64,000 bases of DNA from Acidobacteriota bacterium (GTDB lineage: Bacteria > Acidobacteriota > Vicinamibacteria > Vicinamibacterales > SCN-69-37), in assembly GCA_016716905.1 (NCBI GenBank), contig JADJUS010000004.1, forward strand, positions 1,674,001 through 1,738,000, in the 5' to 3' direction. The position numbers were made by a program, and so were the translations under genes. The notes under the pieces are model-generated. The model ran no database searches, was not told the origin of the DNA, and saw nothing but the letters and a program-made list of their open reading frames with translations. Of this stretch, positions 8,956 to 16,051 are shown in pieces (positions within the stretch are counted from its first letter, which is position 1; each line of letters begins with the position of its first letter).

Positions 8956-9762
8956 ATGTTCATCCGCGCCGCTGTTGCCCGTCTTGTTTCCCCGGCCGTA
9001 GTCCTGCTTCTGGCAGTCGCGGTGTCTTCAACCGCCTGCGGCACGTCACAGGTGCTGCCCCCGGCTGGCCTCATGTCGGCCGACCAGTGGTTGTTTGAGC
9101 GTGCCACCGAGGCCCTCACCGACCGGAAGTGGTTCGCCTCACGCGAATATTTCCGCCGGCTGGTTGACGGGTATCCCCAGAGCGAACATCGTGAAGCCGC
9201 CAAACTCGGCGTCGGCGACACGTACATCGGCGAAAACTCGATCGAATCAAACATCCTCGCGATTAATGAATTCCGCGAGTTCCTGACGTTTTTCCCAGTC
9301 TCCCCGAGGGCCGATTACGCCCAGTACCGCATCGGGCTGGCGTACTCGCGCCAGATGCTGTCGCCGCAGCGCGACCAGACGGCCACCAAAGAAGCGCTTC
9401 GCGAACTTGAAGTCTTTCTCCAGCGGTACCCGGGCAGCAAGTACAAGCCGGACGTGGAAACCCTGGAGCGCGCCGCGCGCGACCGGCTGTCACAGTCGGA
9501 ATACGAAATCGGCTATTTCTACGCCCGCTACAACCTCTGCGCCGGCGCCGTGGATCGCTTCCGCGCCGTGCTCGTCGCCGACCCGGCGTTCTCAGGGCGC
9601 GACGGCGTCTACTTCCACATGGGCGAGTGCCTGCTCAAGATGGGCACCCCGGCCGAAGCCCTGCCGTGGTACGAGCGCCTGATGGTGGAATTCGAGAAGA
9701 GCCTCTTCATCGAGCGCGCCAAGAAGCGCGTGGCCGAGATCAAGGGCAGCGTCACGCGCTAG
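8956..9762 (+). CDS. bamD: BamD-like outer-membrane assembly lipoprotein
   Basis: The 268-residue predicted lipoprotein has a signal peptide with a hydrophobic core and a lipobox ending SSTAC at about residue 28. It is followed by TPR-like helical repeats (WLFERATEAL..., REYFRRLVDGYPQSEH, ALRELEVFLQRYPGSKY). The order and the DGYP/QRYPGS spacers match BamD, which with BamA inserts beta-barrels into the outer membrane. The ATG at 8956 gives a proper signal peptide; upstream in-frame codons overlap the epimerase. It closes the run and is followed by a large palindrome before the convergent pgsA. Confidence 0.88.
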   Translation: MFIRAAVARLVSPAVVLLLAVAVSSTACGTSQVLPPAGLMSADQWLFERATEALTDRKWFASREYFRRLVDGYPQSEHREAAKLGVGDTYIGENSIESNILAINEFREFLTFFPVSPRADYAQYRIGLAYSRQMLSPQRDQTATKEALRELEVFLQRYPGSKYKPDVETLERAARDRLSQSEYEIGYFYARYNLCAGAVDRFRAVLVADPAFSGRDGVYFHMGECLLKMGTPAEALPWYERLMVEFEKSLFIERAKKRVAEIKGSVTR

Positions 9763-9765
9763 CGT

Positions 9766-9827
9766 GTCGCCGGGTCTAAAGACCCGGCCTCCTTCCGGAT
9801 GGAGGCCGGACCTTCAGGTCCGGCGAC
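9766..9827. repeat. 62-bp cruciform-forming palindrome between convergent genes
   Basis: The outer arms GTCGCC and GGCGAC and the inner arms GGCCTCC and GGAGGCC enclose two side hairpins, GGGTC-TAAA-GACCC and GGACC-TTCA-GGTCC, so the whole can fold as a three-stem cruciform in DNA or RNA. There is no T-run. Its position between the ends of bamD and pgsA suits a bidirectional transcription end or a dispersed REP-like element. Confidence 0.75.
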
Positions 9828-9832
9828 ATTGT

Positions 9833-10432
9833 TCAGCTGCCGGTGGACGCGCGGGCCGGTGGGAACCGGCGGTAGTAGTCAATGCCAGACACCAGCGCGG
9901 CGATGGTGGCCACCCACAGGGCGATCTGGCCCAACACATAAAATTCGCGCATGTGCCCCTGGCCCAGAATCAGCACCAGGATGGCCACCACCTGCGCGAC
10001 CAGTTTGATCTTCCCCAGGGGTGATGCCGGCAGCGCCTGGCCGCGTGCGTGGACGATGGTGCGGAGGATCGTCACGGCGAATTCGCGCCCGAGGATCACG
10101 GCCACCATCCAGGCCGGCGCCAACCCCATCTGCACCAGCGAGACCAGCGCGGCGGTGACCAGCAGTTTGTCTGCAAGCGGGTCCATCCACTGGCCGAATT
10201 CGGTGACCTGGCCGCGCCGCCTGGCGATGAAGCCATCGAGCCAGTCGGTCAACGAGGCAATACCGAAGATCGCGGCGCCGAGAATTTCCTTGCTGACGCC
10301 AAAGAACTGCCATGCATCCCATGAGGTCGATCTGTTAGGCGACTGGTCCGCAAGCAGGACCACGACAAGGATCGGCACGAGGAAGATCCGGCCAATCGTG
10401 AGGGCGTTGGGCAGGTTCACTGGCGGCCCCAT
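9833..10432 (-). CDS. pgsA: CDP-diacylglycerol--glycerol-3-phosphate 3-phosphatidyltransferase
   Basis: The 199-residue integral membrane enzyme makes phosphatidylglycerophosphate, the committed step to phosphatidylglycerol. The CDP-alcohol phosphotransferase motif D-G-x2-A-R-x8-G-x3-D-x3-D is complete (DGFIAR...GQWMDPLAD), and several hydrophobic helices follow. The start chosen, MGPPVNLPNALTIGR, matches the family. An upstream ATG (10468) would add 12 residues encoded entirely by the CATTTCG-type repeat, so it is less likely. It faces bamD and is divergent from the nucleotidyltransferase gene. Confidence 0.94.
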   Translation of the reverse strand: MGPPVNLPNALTIGRIFLVPILVVVLLADQSPNRSTSWDAWQFFGVSKEILGAAIFGIASLTDWLDGFIARRRGQVTEFGQWMDPLADKLLVTAALVSLVQMGLAPAWMVAVILGREFAVTILRTIVHARGQALPASPLGKIKLVAQVVAILVLILGQGHMREFYVLGQIALWVATIAALVSGIDYYRRFPPARASTGS

Positions 10433-10487
10433 TTTAGGACATTTCGCCATTTGTGGCATTTCGGCCATTTGGCCATTACGCAGATCT
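10430..10487. repeat. CATTTCG-type intergenic repeat, copy 1
   Basis: This is a short array of degenerate 7-11-base units built on CATTTCGCCATTTGTG. It lies between the divergent pgsA and nucleotidyltransferase genes and covers the 5' end of pgsA upstream of the preferred start. Related arrays lie at 20381-20454 and 22085-22163. Confidence 0.7.
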
Positions 10488-10506
10488 TGTACAGTGGGTG
10501 GTTGAT

Positions 10507-11565
10507 ATGAAGGCCATCCTCCTTGCGGGCGGCCAGGGTTCGCGACTACGGCCCCTGACCCTCAATACCCCCAAACCCATCGTCCCCATCTTCGACCGGC
10601 CGTTCCTCAGGTACCAGATTGAGCTGCTCAAGCAGGTGCCCGAGATCGATGAAATCGTGCTGAGCCTCAACTACCAGCCAAAGCGCATCGAAGAGGTCTT
10701 CGGTGATGGCAGCAGTCTTGGCGTGCAGATTCGGTATGTGGTGGAGCCCCAACCGCTGGGCACAGGTGGCGCCATCAAGTTTGCCGCCGGCCCGAAGCCA
10801 TCCGGCCCGGTGGTGGTGTTCAACGGCGACGTCCTGACATCGGTGGACCTTCAGGCGGTGCTTGCGTTGCACCGGGAACGGAAGGCGCGCGCGACGATTG
10901 TCCTAACGCCAGTGCCCAACCCGTCGGCCTACGGACTGGTCGAGACTGACAACAACGGCAACATCAAGGCGTTCCTCGAAAAGCCGTCTGCCGATCAGAT
11001 CACATGCGACACCATCAATGCCGGCATCTACGTGATCGAAGGCGAGACGCTCGACAGAATTCCCGAAGACACGAACTACTCGATCGAACGGGGCTACTTC
11101 CCTTCACTCATCGAGCGCCATGAGACGTTCGTGGCACACACCTATCGCGGCTACTGGATCGACATCGGCACGCGCGAAAAGTACCAGCAGGTCCATACCG
11201 ACATCATGAACGGCACGTTTGTGGCGCCGCCGTTCGACACGGCGCCTGGAACGGCCGTCATTTCACCGGACGCGCGCATCGAACCGGGCGCCGTCATTGA
11301 AGGTCCGTGTTTCATTGATGCCGGTGCGGTTGTCAAGGAGGGCGCTCATGTCGGCCCGCTCAGCGTCATCGGCGCCAACTGTCACGTCGGCGAAGGCGCC
11401 CGTATTTCCGGCAGCATCCTGTGGCCGCATACCTGGGTAGACCGGCATGCCACGCTTGGTCCGCTTGTGGCCGGCCGGCATTGCCAGTTTGGCCGCAACG
11501 TCGAAGTCAGCGGCGCAGCGCTGCTCGGCGACAATTCAGTGGTGACAGACTTCTCACGCCTATGA
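10507..11565 (+). CDS. sugar-phosphate nucleotidyltransferase (mannose-1-phosphate guanylyltransferase-like)
   Basis: The 352-residue protein has an N-terminal nucleotidyltransferase domain with the signature LAGGQGSRLRPLT at residues 5-17, the TPKPIVPI lysine region and the FNGDVL metal site. From about residue 245 a left-handed beta-helix of hexapeptide repeats follows. This fits enzymes making GDP-mannose or a related NDP-sugar. Its stop overlaps the start of a phosphomannomutase (ATGA), which makes the mannose-1-phosphate substrate and supports this assignment. The ATG at 10507 is chosen because upstream codons run into the repeat. Confidence 0.88.
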   Translation: MKAILLAGGQGSRLRPLTLNTPKPIVPIFDRPFLRYQIELLKQVPEIDEIVLSLNYQPKRIEEVFGDGSSLGVQIRYVVEPQPLGTGGAIKFAAGPKPSGPVVVFNGDVLTSVDLQAVLALHRERKARATIVLTPVPNPSAYGLVETDNNGNIKAFLEKPSADQITCDTINAGIYVIEGETLDRIPEDTNYSIERGYFPSLIERHETFVAHTYRGYWIDIGTREKYQQVHTDIMNGTFVAPPFDTAPGTAVISPDARIEPGAVIEGPCFIDAGAVVKEGAHVGPLSVIGANCHVGEGARISGSILWPHTWVDRHATLGPLVAGRHCQFGRNVEVSGAALLGDNSVVTDFSRL

Positions 11566-12941
11566 CTATTGACCCATCCATCTTCAAGGCGTACGACGTG
11601 CGTGCGCTCTACCCGTCCGAACTGAACGAACCGGCGGCATACCTCATCGGCCGCGCGTATGTGGCGTACCTCGAGTCGCAGGCCGGCCCTGCGGCCGCGC
11701 CGCTGCGTATTGCCGTGTGCAGAGACATGCGGCTGTCGTCGCCGTCGCTCACGCAGTCGTTCATCGACGGCGCACGCGACCAGGGCGCCGACATCACCGA
11801 CTTCGGTATGGCCGCCACCGACATGATGTACTTCGCCGTCGCGAGCAAGGGCTTTGACGGCGGCGTGCAGGTCACCGCGTCGCACAACCCGAAGCAATAC
11901 AACGGCATGAAGATGGTGCGGCGCGATGCGGTGCCGCTGTCGGGCGATGCCGGCATCGGCGAGATCCGGGAGATGGTCGTCGGCGGAACCATTCCCACGG
12001 CCTCACGCCCGAAGGGCCGCTACGAGACGGACGAGATGCTCGACGCGTACGTGGAGCGCGTCATGGGCTTCATCGACCCCGCGGTTATCCGGCCATTCAA
12101 GGTAGTCCTCGATGCCGGCAGCGGCATGGCGGGCCTTGTCGCCCCCAGACTCTTTGACCGGCTCCCCTGCCAGACCACCCGCCTCTGTTTCACCGTGGAC
12201 GGCACGTTCCCCAACCACGAAGCCAATCCCCTCATCGAGGAAAACCGCCGCGACATCGTCGAACGCGTGATCGCGGACAAGGCGGACATCGGCATCGCGT
12301 GGGACGGCGACGCCGATCGGTGTTTCTTCATCGACGGTACCGGCGAGTTCATCGCGGGCGATTTTGTGACGGCACTTCTGGCCGAGAGTTTTCTCATGAA
12401 GACGCCGGGTGAGCCTATCGTCTATGACGTGCGTGCCAGTTACGCGGTCAAGGACACTGTGGCGAAGTACGGCGGCACGGCGCTCATGAACCGCGTGGGC
12501 CATGCCTTCATCAAGGGACGCATGCGTGCCGAAAATGCCGTGTTCGGCGGCGAAGTCACGGGCCACTACTACTTCCGCGACTATTTCTTCGCCGACAACG
12601 GCTTCATCCCGGCGCTGCTGATCCTCGAGTTGATGTCACGCAAAGGGCAGACCCTGGCGGAACTCCTGGCCCCCCTGCGCGCGAAGTACTTCATCTCGGG
12701 CGAGATCAACACCAAGGTCGCGAGCATGGACCTGATCGACGGACGGCTGAAGGCCCTTGCAGACAAATACGCCGACGCCCACACCTACACCGTAGATGGC
12801 TTCTCGGCCGAATACCCGGACTGGCACTTCAACGTGCGTGCGTCAAACACGGAGCCGCTGCTGCGCTTGAATCTGGAAGGGCTGACGCCCGAGATCATGG
12901 AGTCACGGCGCGACGAGGTGCTCGCGATTATCCGTGCGTGA
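11562..12941 (+). CDS. phosphomannomutase/phosphoglucomutase
   Basis: The 459-residue alpha-D-phosphohexomutase starts SIFKAYDVRALYP. It carries the catalytic phosphoserine loop TASHNPKQYNG (near residue 105), the Mg-binding DGDADRC loop (near 246), the sugar-specificity loop GGEVTGHYYF (near 330) and the C-terminal phosphate-binding RASNTEPLLRLN. It interconverts hexose-6- and hexose-1-phosphates. Coupled by a four-base overlap to the nucleotidyltransferase, it likely supplies mannose-1-phosphate for GDP-mannose. Confidence 0.95.
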   Translation: MTIDPSIFKAYDVRALYPSELNEPAAYLIGRAYVAYLESQAGPAAAPLRIAVCRDMRLSSPSLTQSFIDGARDQGADITDFGMAATDMMYFAVASKGFDGGVQVTASHNPKQYNGMKMVRRDAVPLSGDAGIGEIREMVVGGTIPTASRPKGRYETDEMLDAYVERVMGFIDPAVIRPFKVVLDAGSGMAGLVAPRLFDRLPCQTTRLCFTVDGTFPNHEANPLIEENRRDIVERVIADKADIGIAWDGDADRCFFIDGTGEFIAGDFVTALLAESFLMKTPGEPIVYDVRASYAVKDTVAKYGGTALMNRVGHAFIKGRMRAENAVFGGEVTGHYYFRDYFFADNGFIPALLILELMSRKGQTLAELLAPLRAKYFISGEINTKVASMDLIDGRLKALADKYADAHTYTVDGFSAEYPDWHFNVRASNTEPLLRLNLEGLTPEIMESRRDEVLAIIRA

Positions 12942-12963
12942 TATCGTAAATCTCACCCTGAGC

Positions 12964-13037
12964 GCGGGCTTAGCATAGTGGTAATGTCCTGGCTTCCCAA
13001 GCCAGTCAGACGGGTTCGATTCCCGTAGCCCGCTCCA
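12964..13037 (+). tRNA. tRNA-Gly (anticodon CCC)
   Basis: A full cloverleaf can be drawn by eye. The acceptor arms are GCGGGCT and AGCCCGC. The anticodon stem CTGGC/GCCAG encloses the loop TTCCCAA, with anticodon CCC at 12996-12998. The T arm is CGGGTTCGATTCCCG. The discriminator is T and the CCA end is encoded. It would read GGG glycine codons. A palindromic repeat begins at its 3' end. Confidence 0.95.
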
Positions 13038-13152
13038 GCCTTCGCCAATCGCTCGCTTCGCGAGCGGCTACGGCTAGGCGAGCCCAGAGAGCACACTGCG
13101 AAGGCTGCCCCGCCATAGCCAGGAGCGTAGCGACTGTCCGGCGACGGCGGGC
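13037..13152. repeat. double palindromic repeat abutting tRNA-Gly
   Basis: Two inverted-repeat units lie side by side. The first has arms AGCCTTCGC and GCGAAGGCT around an inner CGCTCGC-TTC-GCGAGCG hairpin. The second runs from CCCCGCCATAGCC to GGCGACGGCGGG and contains GCGTAGCGACT. Parts of the second unit recur at 13718-13752 and inside the 3' end of the gene ending at 14129. This is REP-like; no coding sequence is apparent. Confidence 0.7.
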
Positions 13153-13153
13153 A

Positions 13154-13543
13154 CTATCGAACAGCGAATTGTATTTCGTTGGATTCCAACCCCGCGCTGG
13201 TCACGGTAAGGTCCCACACGCCTGCACTGCCCAGCATCACTGTCGCCGTGAACGTGGTCGGCGACTGGACTGTGATTGCGCTGCCCTGATACGTCGTCCA
13301 CACGCCGTTGGGCGCGTCCAGCAGAATGCTGAGGCCGCTGGCGAAGCGTTCGCCGGTCACGGTAATTGTTTGCGCGGTGCCGCTCGCGGTCGGCGAGCCT
13401 GGCGACAGCGACACGATGCGCGGCGCGTTGGGATTGCTGGGATTGCTCGGCGACGTGGGGTTGTCATCGCCGCACGCAGTGGTCAATCCAAGCCCGACAA
13501 CGAGTGCGCTTGCAGCAAGAAACGTCTTCCGTGACATGGCCAT
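13154..13543 (-). CDS. predicted lipoprotein with an IPT/TIG domain
   Basis: The 129-residue protein has a signal peptide and a lipobox (LTTAC at about residues 20-24), an Asn/Pro/Ser-rich spacer, and one immunoglobulin-like IPT/TIG domain. That domain shows PRIVSLSPGSPTASGTAQTI, GERFASG and SPTTFTATV, with the usual strand pattern. Such domains mediate protein or glycan contacts; no catalytic feature is seen. The first ATG is preferred because GAGGAG lies five bases upstream. It probably resides in the outer membrane, but its partner is unknown. Confidence 0.75.
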   Translation of the reverse strand: MAMSRKTFLAASALVVGLGLTTACGDDNPTSPSNPSNPNAPRIVSLSPGSPTASGTAQTITVTGERFASGLSILLDAPNGVWTTYQGSAITVQSPTTFTATVMLGSAGVWDLTVTSAGLESNEIQFAVR

Positions 13544-13785
13544 GTCTACTCCTCACCGCGCGGCAGCGGCGCTACCAGTATGAAAATTGCGAGGACACGT
13601 TTCACGAGTAGCTCCTGCAGAAATAGAGCAGCAACGTGCCCAACAACAAGCTTGGCGCGTGATCAGGACCGCCGTCTGTACCTAAACGCACAAGCTCATG
13701 AATACACGTGAAGGCCGAGGGGCGTAGCGACTATTCGGCGACGGCGGGCCTAACCCCCGGCCCGAATCCCGTTGTAGTCTCACTC
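13544..13785. other. 242-base intergenic region with a repeat fragment
   Basis: No convincing gene lies here. The divergent flanking genes must take their promoters from this stretch, but I see no clear -35/-10 pair. At 13718-13752 it holds a fragment of the palindromic repeat family seen beside tRNA-Gly (GGCGTAGCGACT...CGGCGACGGCGGG). Confidence 0.6.
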
Positions 13786-14139
13786 ATGAGCACACTCCCG
13801 GATCCGCCCGAGTACCAGACCCTCGAGAACATCCCGGACGCCGTGGGAAAGTTCCGGGCCATCGGTTGTTCGCTCGTCATAGGCGGGGACAATTACACCG
13901 GTGGCGTGGACACCGACGCAGGCGGCCGGCGCCTCTCGCGGGACCTGAGGGAACTAGAGAGAGACCCGATCAGGGATCGGCTCACCACGCTGGCTCGGCT
14001 TGAAGAGCTCTACAACTACGCCCTTCAATGTCAGTACCAGAACACGCTTCCGACGACCAAGCCGAAGGGGAAATGCCGCCTGGTGGTCAGGTTCTCACCT
14101 GACGACGGCTCGATCGAGAGCTACGATTTTAATCGGTGA
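13786..14139 (+). CDS. hypothetical protein, 117 residues
   Basis: I do not recognise the family. From the ATG at 13786 it is a small soluble protein without signal peptide or membrane segment. It has a charged helical middle (RRLSRDLRELERDPIRDRL, then TTLARLEELYNYALQ) and a basic, strand-like C-terminus ending SIESYDFNR. Upstream codons in this frame (back to 13708) read through a palindromic repeat and are probably not translated. The 3' end overlaps the convergent secreted-protein gene by 11 bases. It could be a spurious frame, although its codon use looks ordinary. Confidence 0.45.
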   Translation: MSTLPDPPEYQTLENIPDAVGKFRAIGCSLVIGGDNYTGGVDTDAGGRRLSRDLRELERDPIRDRLTTLARLEELYNYALQCQYQNTLPTTKPKGKCRLVVRFSPDDGSIESYDFNR

Positions 14140-15988
14140 AACCGCGGCCTTGAGATCCTGCCCCGCCATAGCTAGGCGGGTACACGGCCTCGTACGACCC
14201 GTCGCTCGCCTCGAAGACGGCGTACTGGATGCCCTTGATGGTCTCCGTCGTGAACGCGACCGGGCCGCCGTTGCGCGTGAGGCTCGCGAGCGCGTCGCCA
14301 CGTGCCGAGAAACGCGGCAGGAGCGCACGCAGCCCGTTCGAGCCCGCGCCGCCCGCGATCGTAAAGGTGAGCCGGTCGGTCGCCCACGCGAGCGCGCCGA
14401 ACACGGAGGAGTTGCGGCCGTCGAGCCAGACGAGCATCTGCCGCGCCGACACGACCGGCACGCTGCGCGCCAGAGCGGACGCCACGGTGGCGTCGGACTG
14501 CGACGACGGCGAGCGGTCGGTGTGGTGGTTGGTGGTGAACGCCCCGTAGTAGCCGAGCGCGCCGATGGCGTTATCCAGGAGCACGTTCGGGTTGAAGGGG
14601 TGCGACTGTCCCGACTCGTCGGTCAGCTGCGTCGCCGCCTGGTAGACGTCGATCATTGAGCCGTCGAGAGCCGCGAAGCGCATCGGCATGCCGGAGCCGG
14701 TAAACATGCCGGGCCGGTCGAGGATCCAGCGCGGCGGCCAATAGTAGTAGTTGGTGTCGAGCCTAATCCCTTTGGCCAGCTCGACGCTCGCGTGCGTCGA
14801 CCAGTCCTGCCACCCGATGCAGTGCATGCGCTGAGTCGTCGGCGCCGGAAGGCTCGGGAACTGGGCCGCGAACGTGGCCAGCTGGCTGTTGAACAACGTG
14901 AGCGGCGTGCCACCCGGCCAGGCGAGCGTGCAGCCGCTCTCGACGTGGACGCCGAGCTCGAAGCCCTGGTTGTGCCACGAAAGGGCCAGCGCGTCTGTGA
15001 GACCGCCGCCGGGGTAAATGTAGGAGGTGGCTCGCACGCACTCCCAGTCGGCGACGGAGCAGCCGGGCGGGCTCTGGCTGACGTACGTGGTGAAGCGCCC
15101 AACGGTCGAGCCGCAGCAGCCGTGGTGGTCGCCGGTCATGATGACCACGGCGCGCTCCATGCGCGGGAAATACCAGAAGCGCGGGATCGGGATGCGGTCG
15201 AGTCCCATGTGCACGATCAGATTCGCCAGCAGCCGCTGCTGTTCGTCCGCCTGGGGGATCGCCACCTTGTCCAGGTTGATCCAGTCGGGGAAGTACATGT
15301 CGCTGGCACGAATCCCCACCTCGCCGTCACGCTCCTGGCCCGCCCAGGCCGGATTCCCCTGGCGCGTGTAGACGACGGAGCGGGCGAGGTCGTAGGCGAA
15401 GGCAGCCGCCTGGCCACCCTTCGAGCCGACGCTCACCAGCGTCACCGCCGGGTGCTGGGTGGGCGTGGTCGCATTACTGTGAAGCATAGCCACGGCCGTG
15501 GCCCCGTTCGGTGAGTAGAGGTCGGCCGTGCCGTGGAACTGGATCGTCTGCCCGACGATACCGACCCCGGGGCCAGCCCCTGTGTTCACCAGGAGATAGC
15601 CCTCCGCCAGCACACCCGGTGTGTCCTTGAGCCCAAGGAGCCTCGAGAGCTGCGGATCTGGCCGCATCGCGATGAGGTTCCCGCCGGCGTTCACCCAGCT
15701 CGTGAGCATCGCCACCTGCGCCCCGGTCAGCGCCATCTCGCCAAGCACGGCGACGTCGTATGCCGCCAGCGTCGCGGCGTTGAGCGAGCCGATCTCCGCG
15801 ACGGCGAAGGCGTTCAGCCCCTCGGCACGGAGAATCTCGGCGTAGTAGCGCGTGAACGGGTTCGCCGGCGAGGTGACAACGAGCACGGGACCGCCCGGTC
15901 CCTGATCAGGGTTCGGCTGTGCATGAGCGACGCTCGCGGTCAGTACGAGGAGGGAGAGAGTTCGCAGTATCCGCATTGCAGGCGTCAT
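14129..15988 (-). CDS. secreted protein with GATase-like and polysaccharide deacetylase-like regions
   Basis: The 619-residue protein has a signal peptide ending AHAQ near residue 23. Residues about 30-260 look like a flavodoxin/GATase-like fold (GPVLVVTSPANPFTRYY..., VLGEMALTGAQ). The second half resembles a NodB-type deacetylase: VVIMTGDHHGCC (about 282) replaces the usual TxDDH metal site, followed by ELGVHVESG and RMHCIGWQDWSTHASVE. The missing second Asp makes catalysis uncertain. The last residues (PPSYGGAG...) are encoded by a dispersed palindromic repeat, suggesting 3' extension by repeat insertion. An alternative start at 15976 also leaves a signal peptide. Confidence 0.65.
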   Translation of the reverse strand: MTPAMRILRTLSLLVLTASVAHAQPNPDQGPGGPVLVVTSPANPFTRYYAEILRAEGLNAFAVAEIGSLNAATLAAYDVAVLGEMALTGAQVAMLTSWVNAGGNLIAMRPDPQLSRLLGLKDTPGVLAEGYLLVNTGAGPGVGIVGQTIQFHGTADLYSPNGATAVAMLHSNATTPTQHPAVTLVSVGSKGGQAAAFAYDLARSVVYTRQGNPAWAGQERDGEVGIRASDMYFPDWINLDKVAIPQADEQQRLLANLIVHMGLDRIPIPRFWYFPRMERAVVIMTGDHHGCCGSTVGRFTTYVSQSPPGCSVADWECVRATSYIYPGGGLTDALALSWHNQGFELGVHVESGCTLAWPGGTPLTLFNSQLATFAAQFPSLPAPTTQRMHCIGWQDWSTHASVELAKGIRLDTNYYYWPPRWILDRPGMFTGSGMPMRFAALDGSMIDVYQAATQLTDESGQSHPFNPNVLLDNAIGALGYYGAFTTNHHTDRSPSSQSDATVASALARSVPVVSARQMLVWLDGRNSSVFGALAWATDRLTFTIAGGAGSNGLRALLPRFSARGDALASLTRNGGPVAFTTETIKGIQYAVFEASDGSYEAVYPPSYGGAGSQGRGFTD

Positions 15989-16051
15989 CGTAGCCCTTTA
16001 CCGGCAAGCCGACAGGCCGCGTTGAGGGCTGCAGGCCGCGACGTTCTGGGC

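Noticed and set aside
10433..10468. Longer N-terminus for PgsA starting at 10468
   Set aside because: The added residues are encoded by the CATTTCG repeat and do not match the family; the ATG at 10432 fits better.
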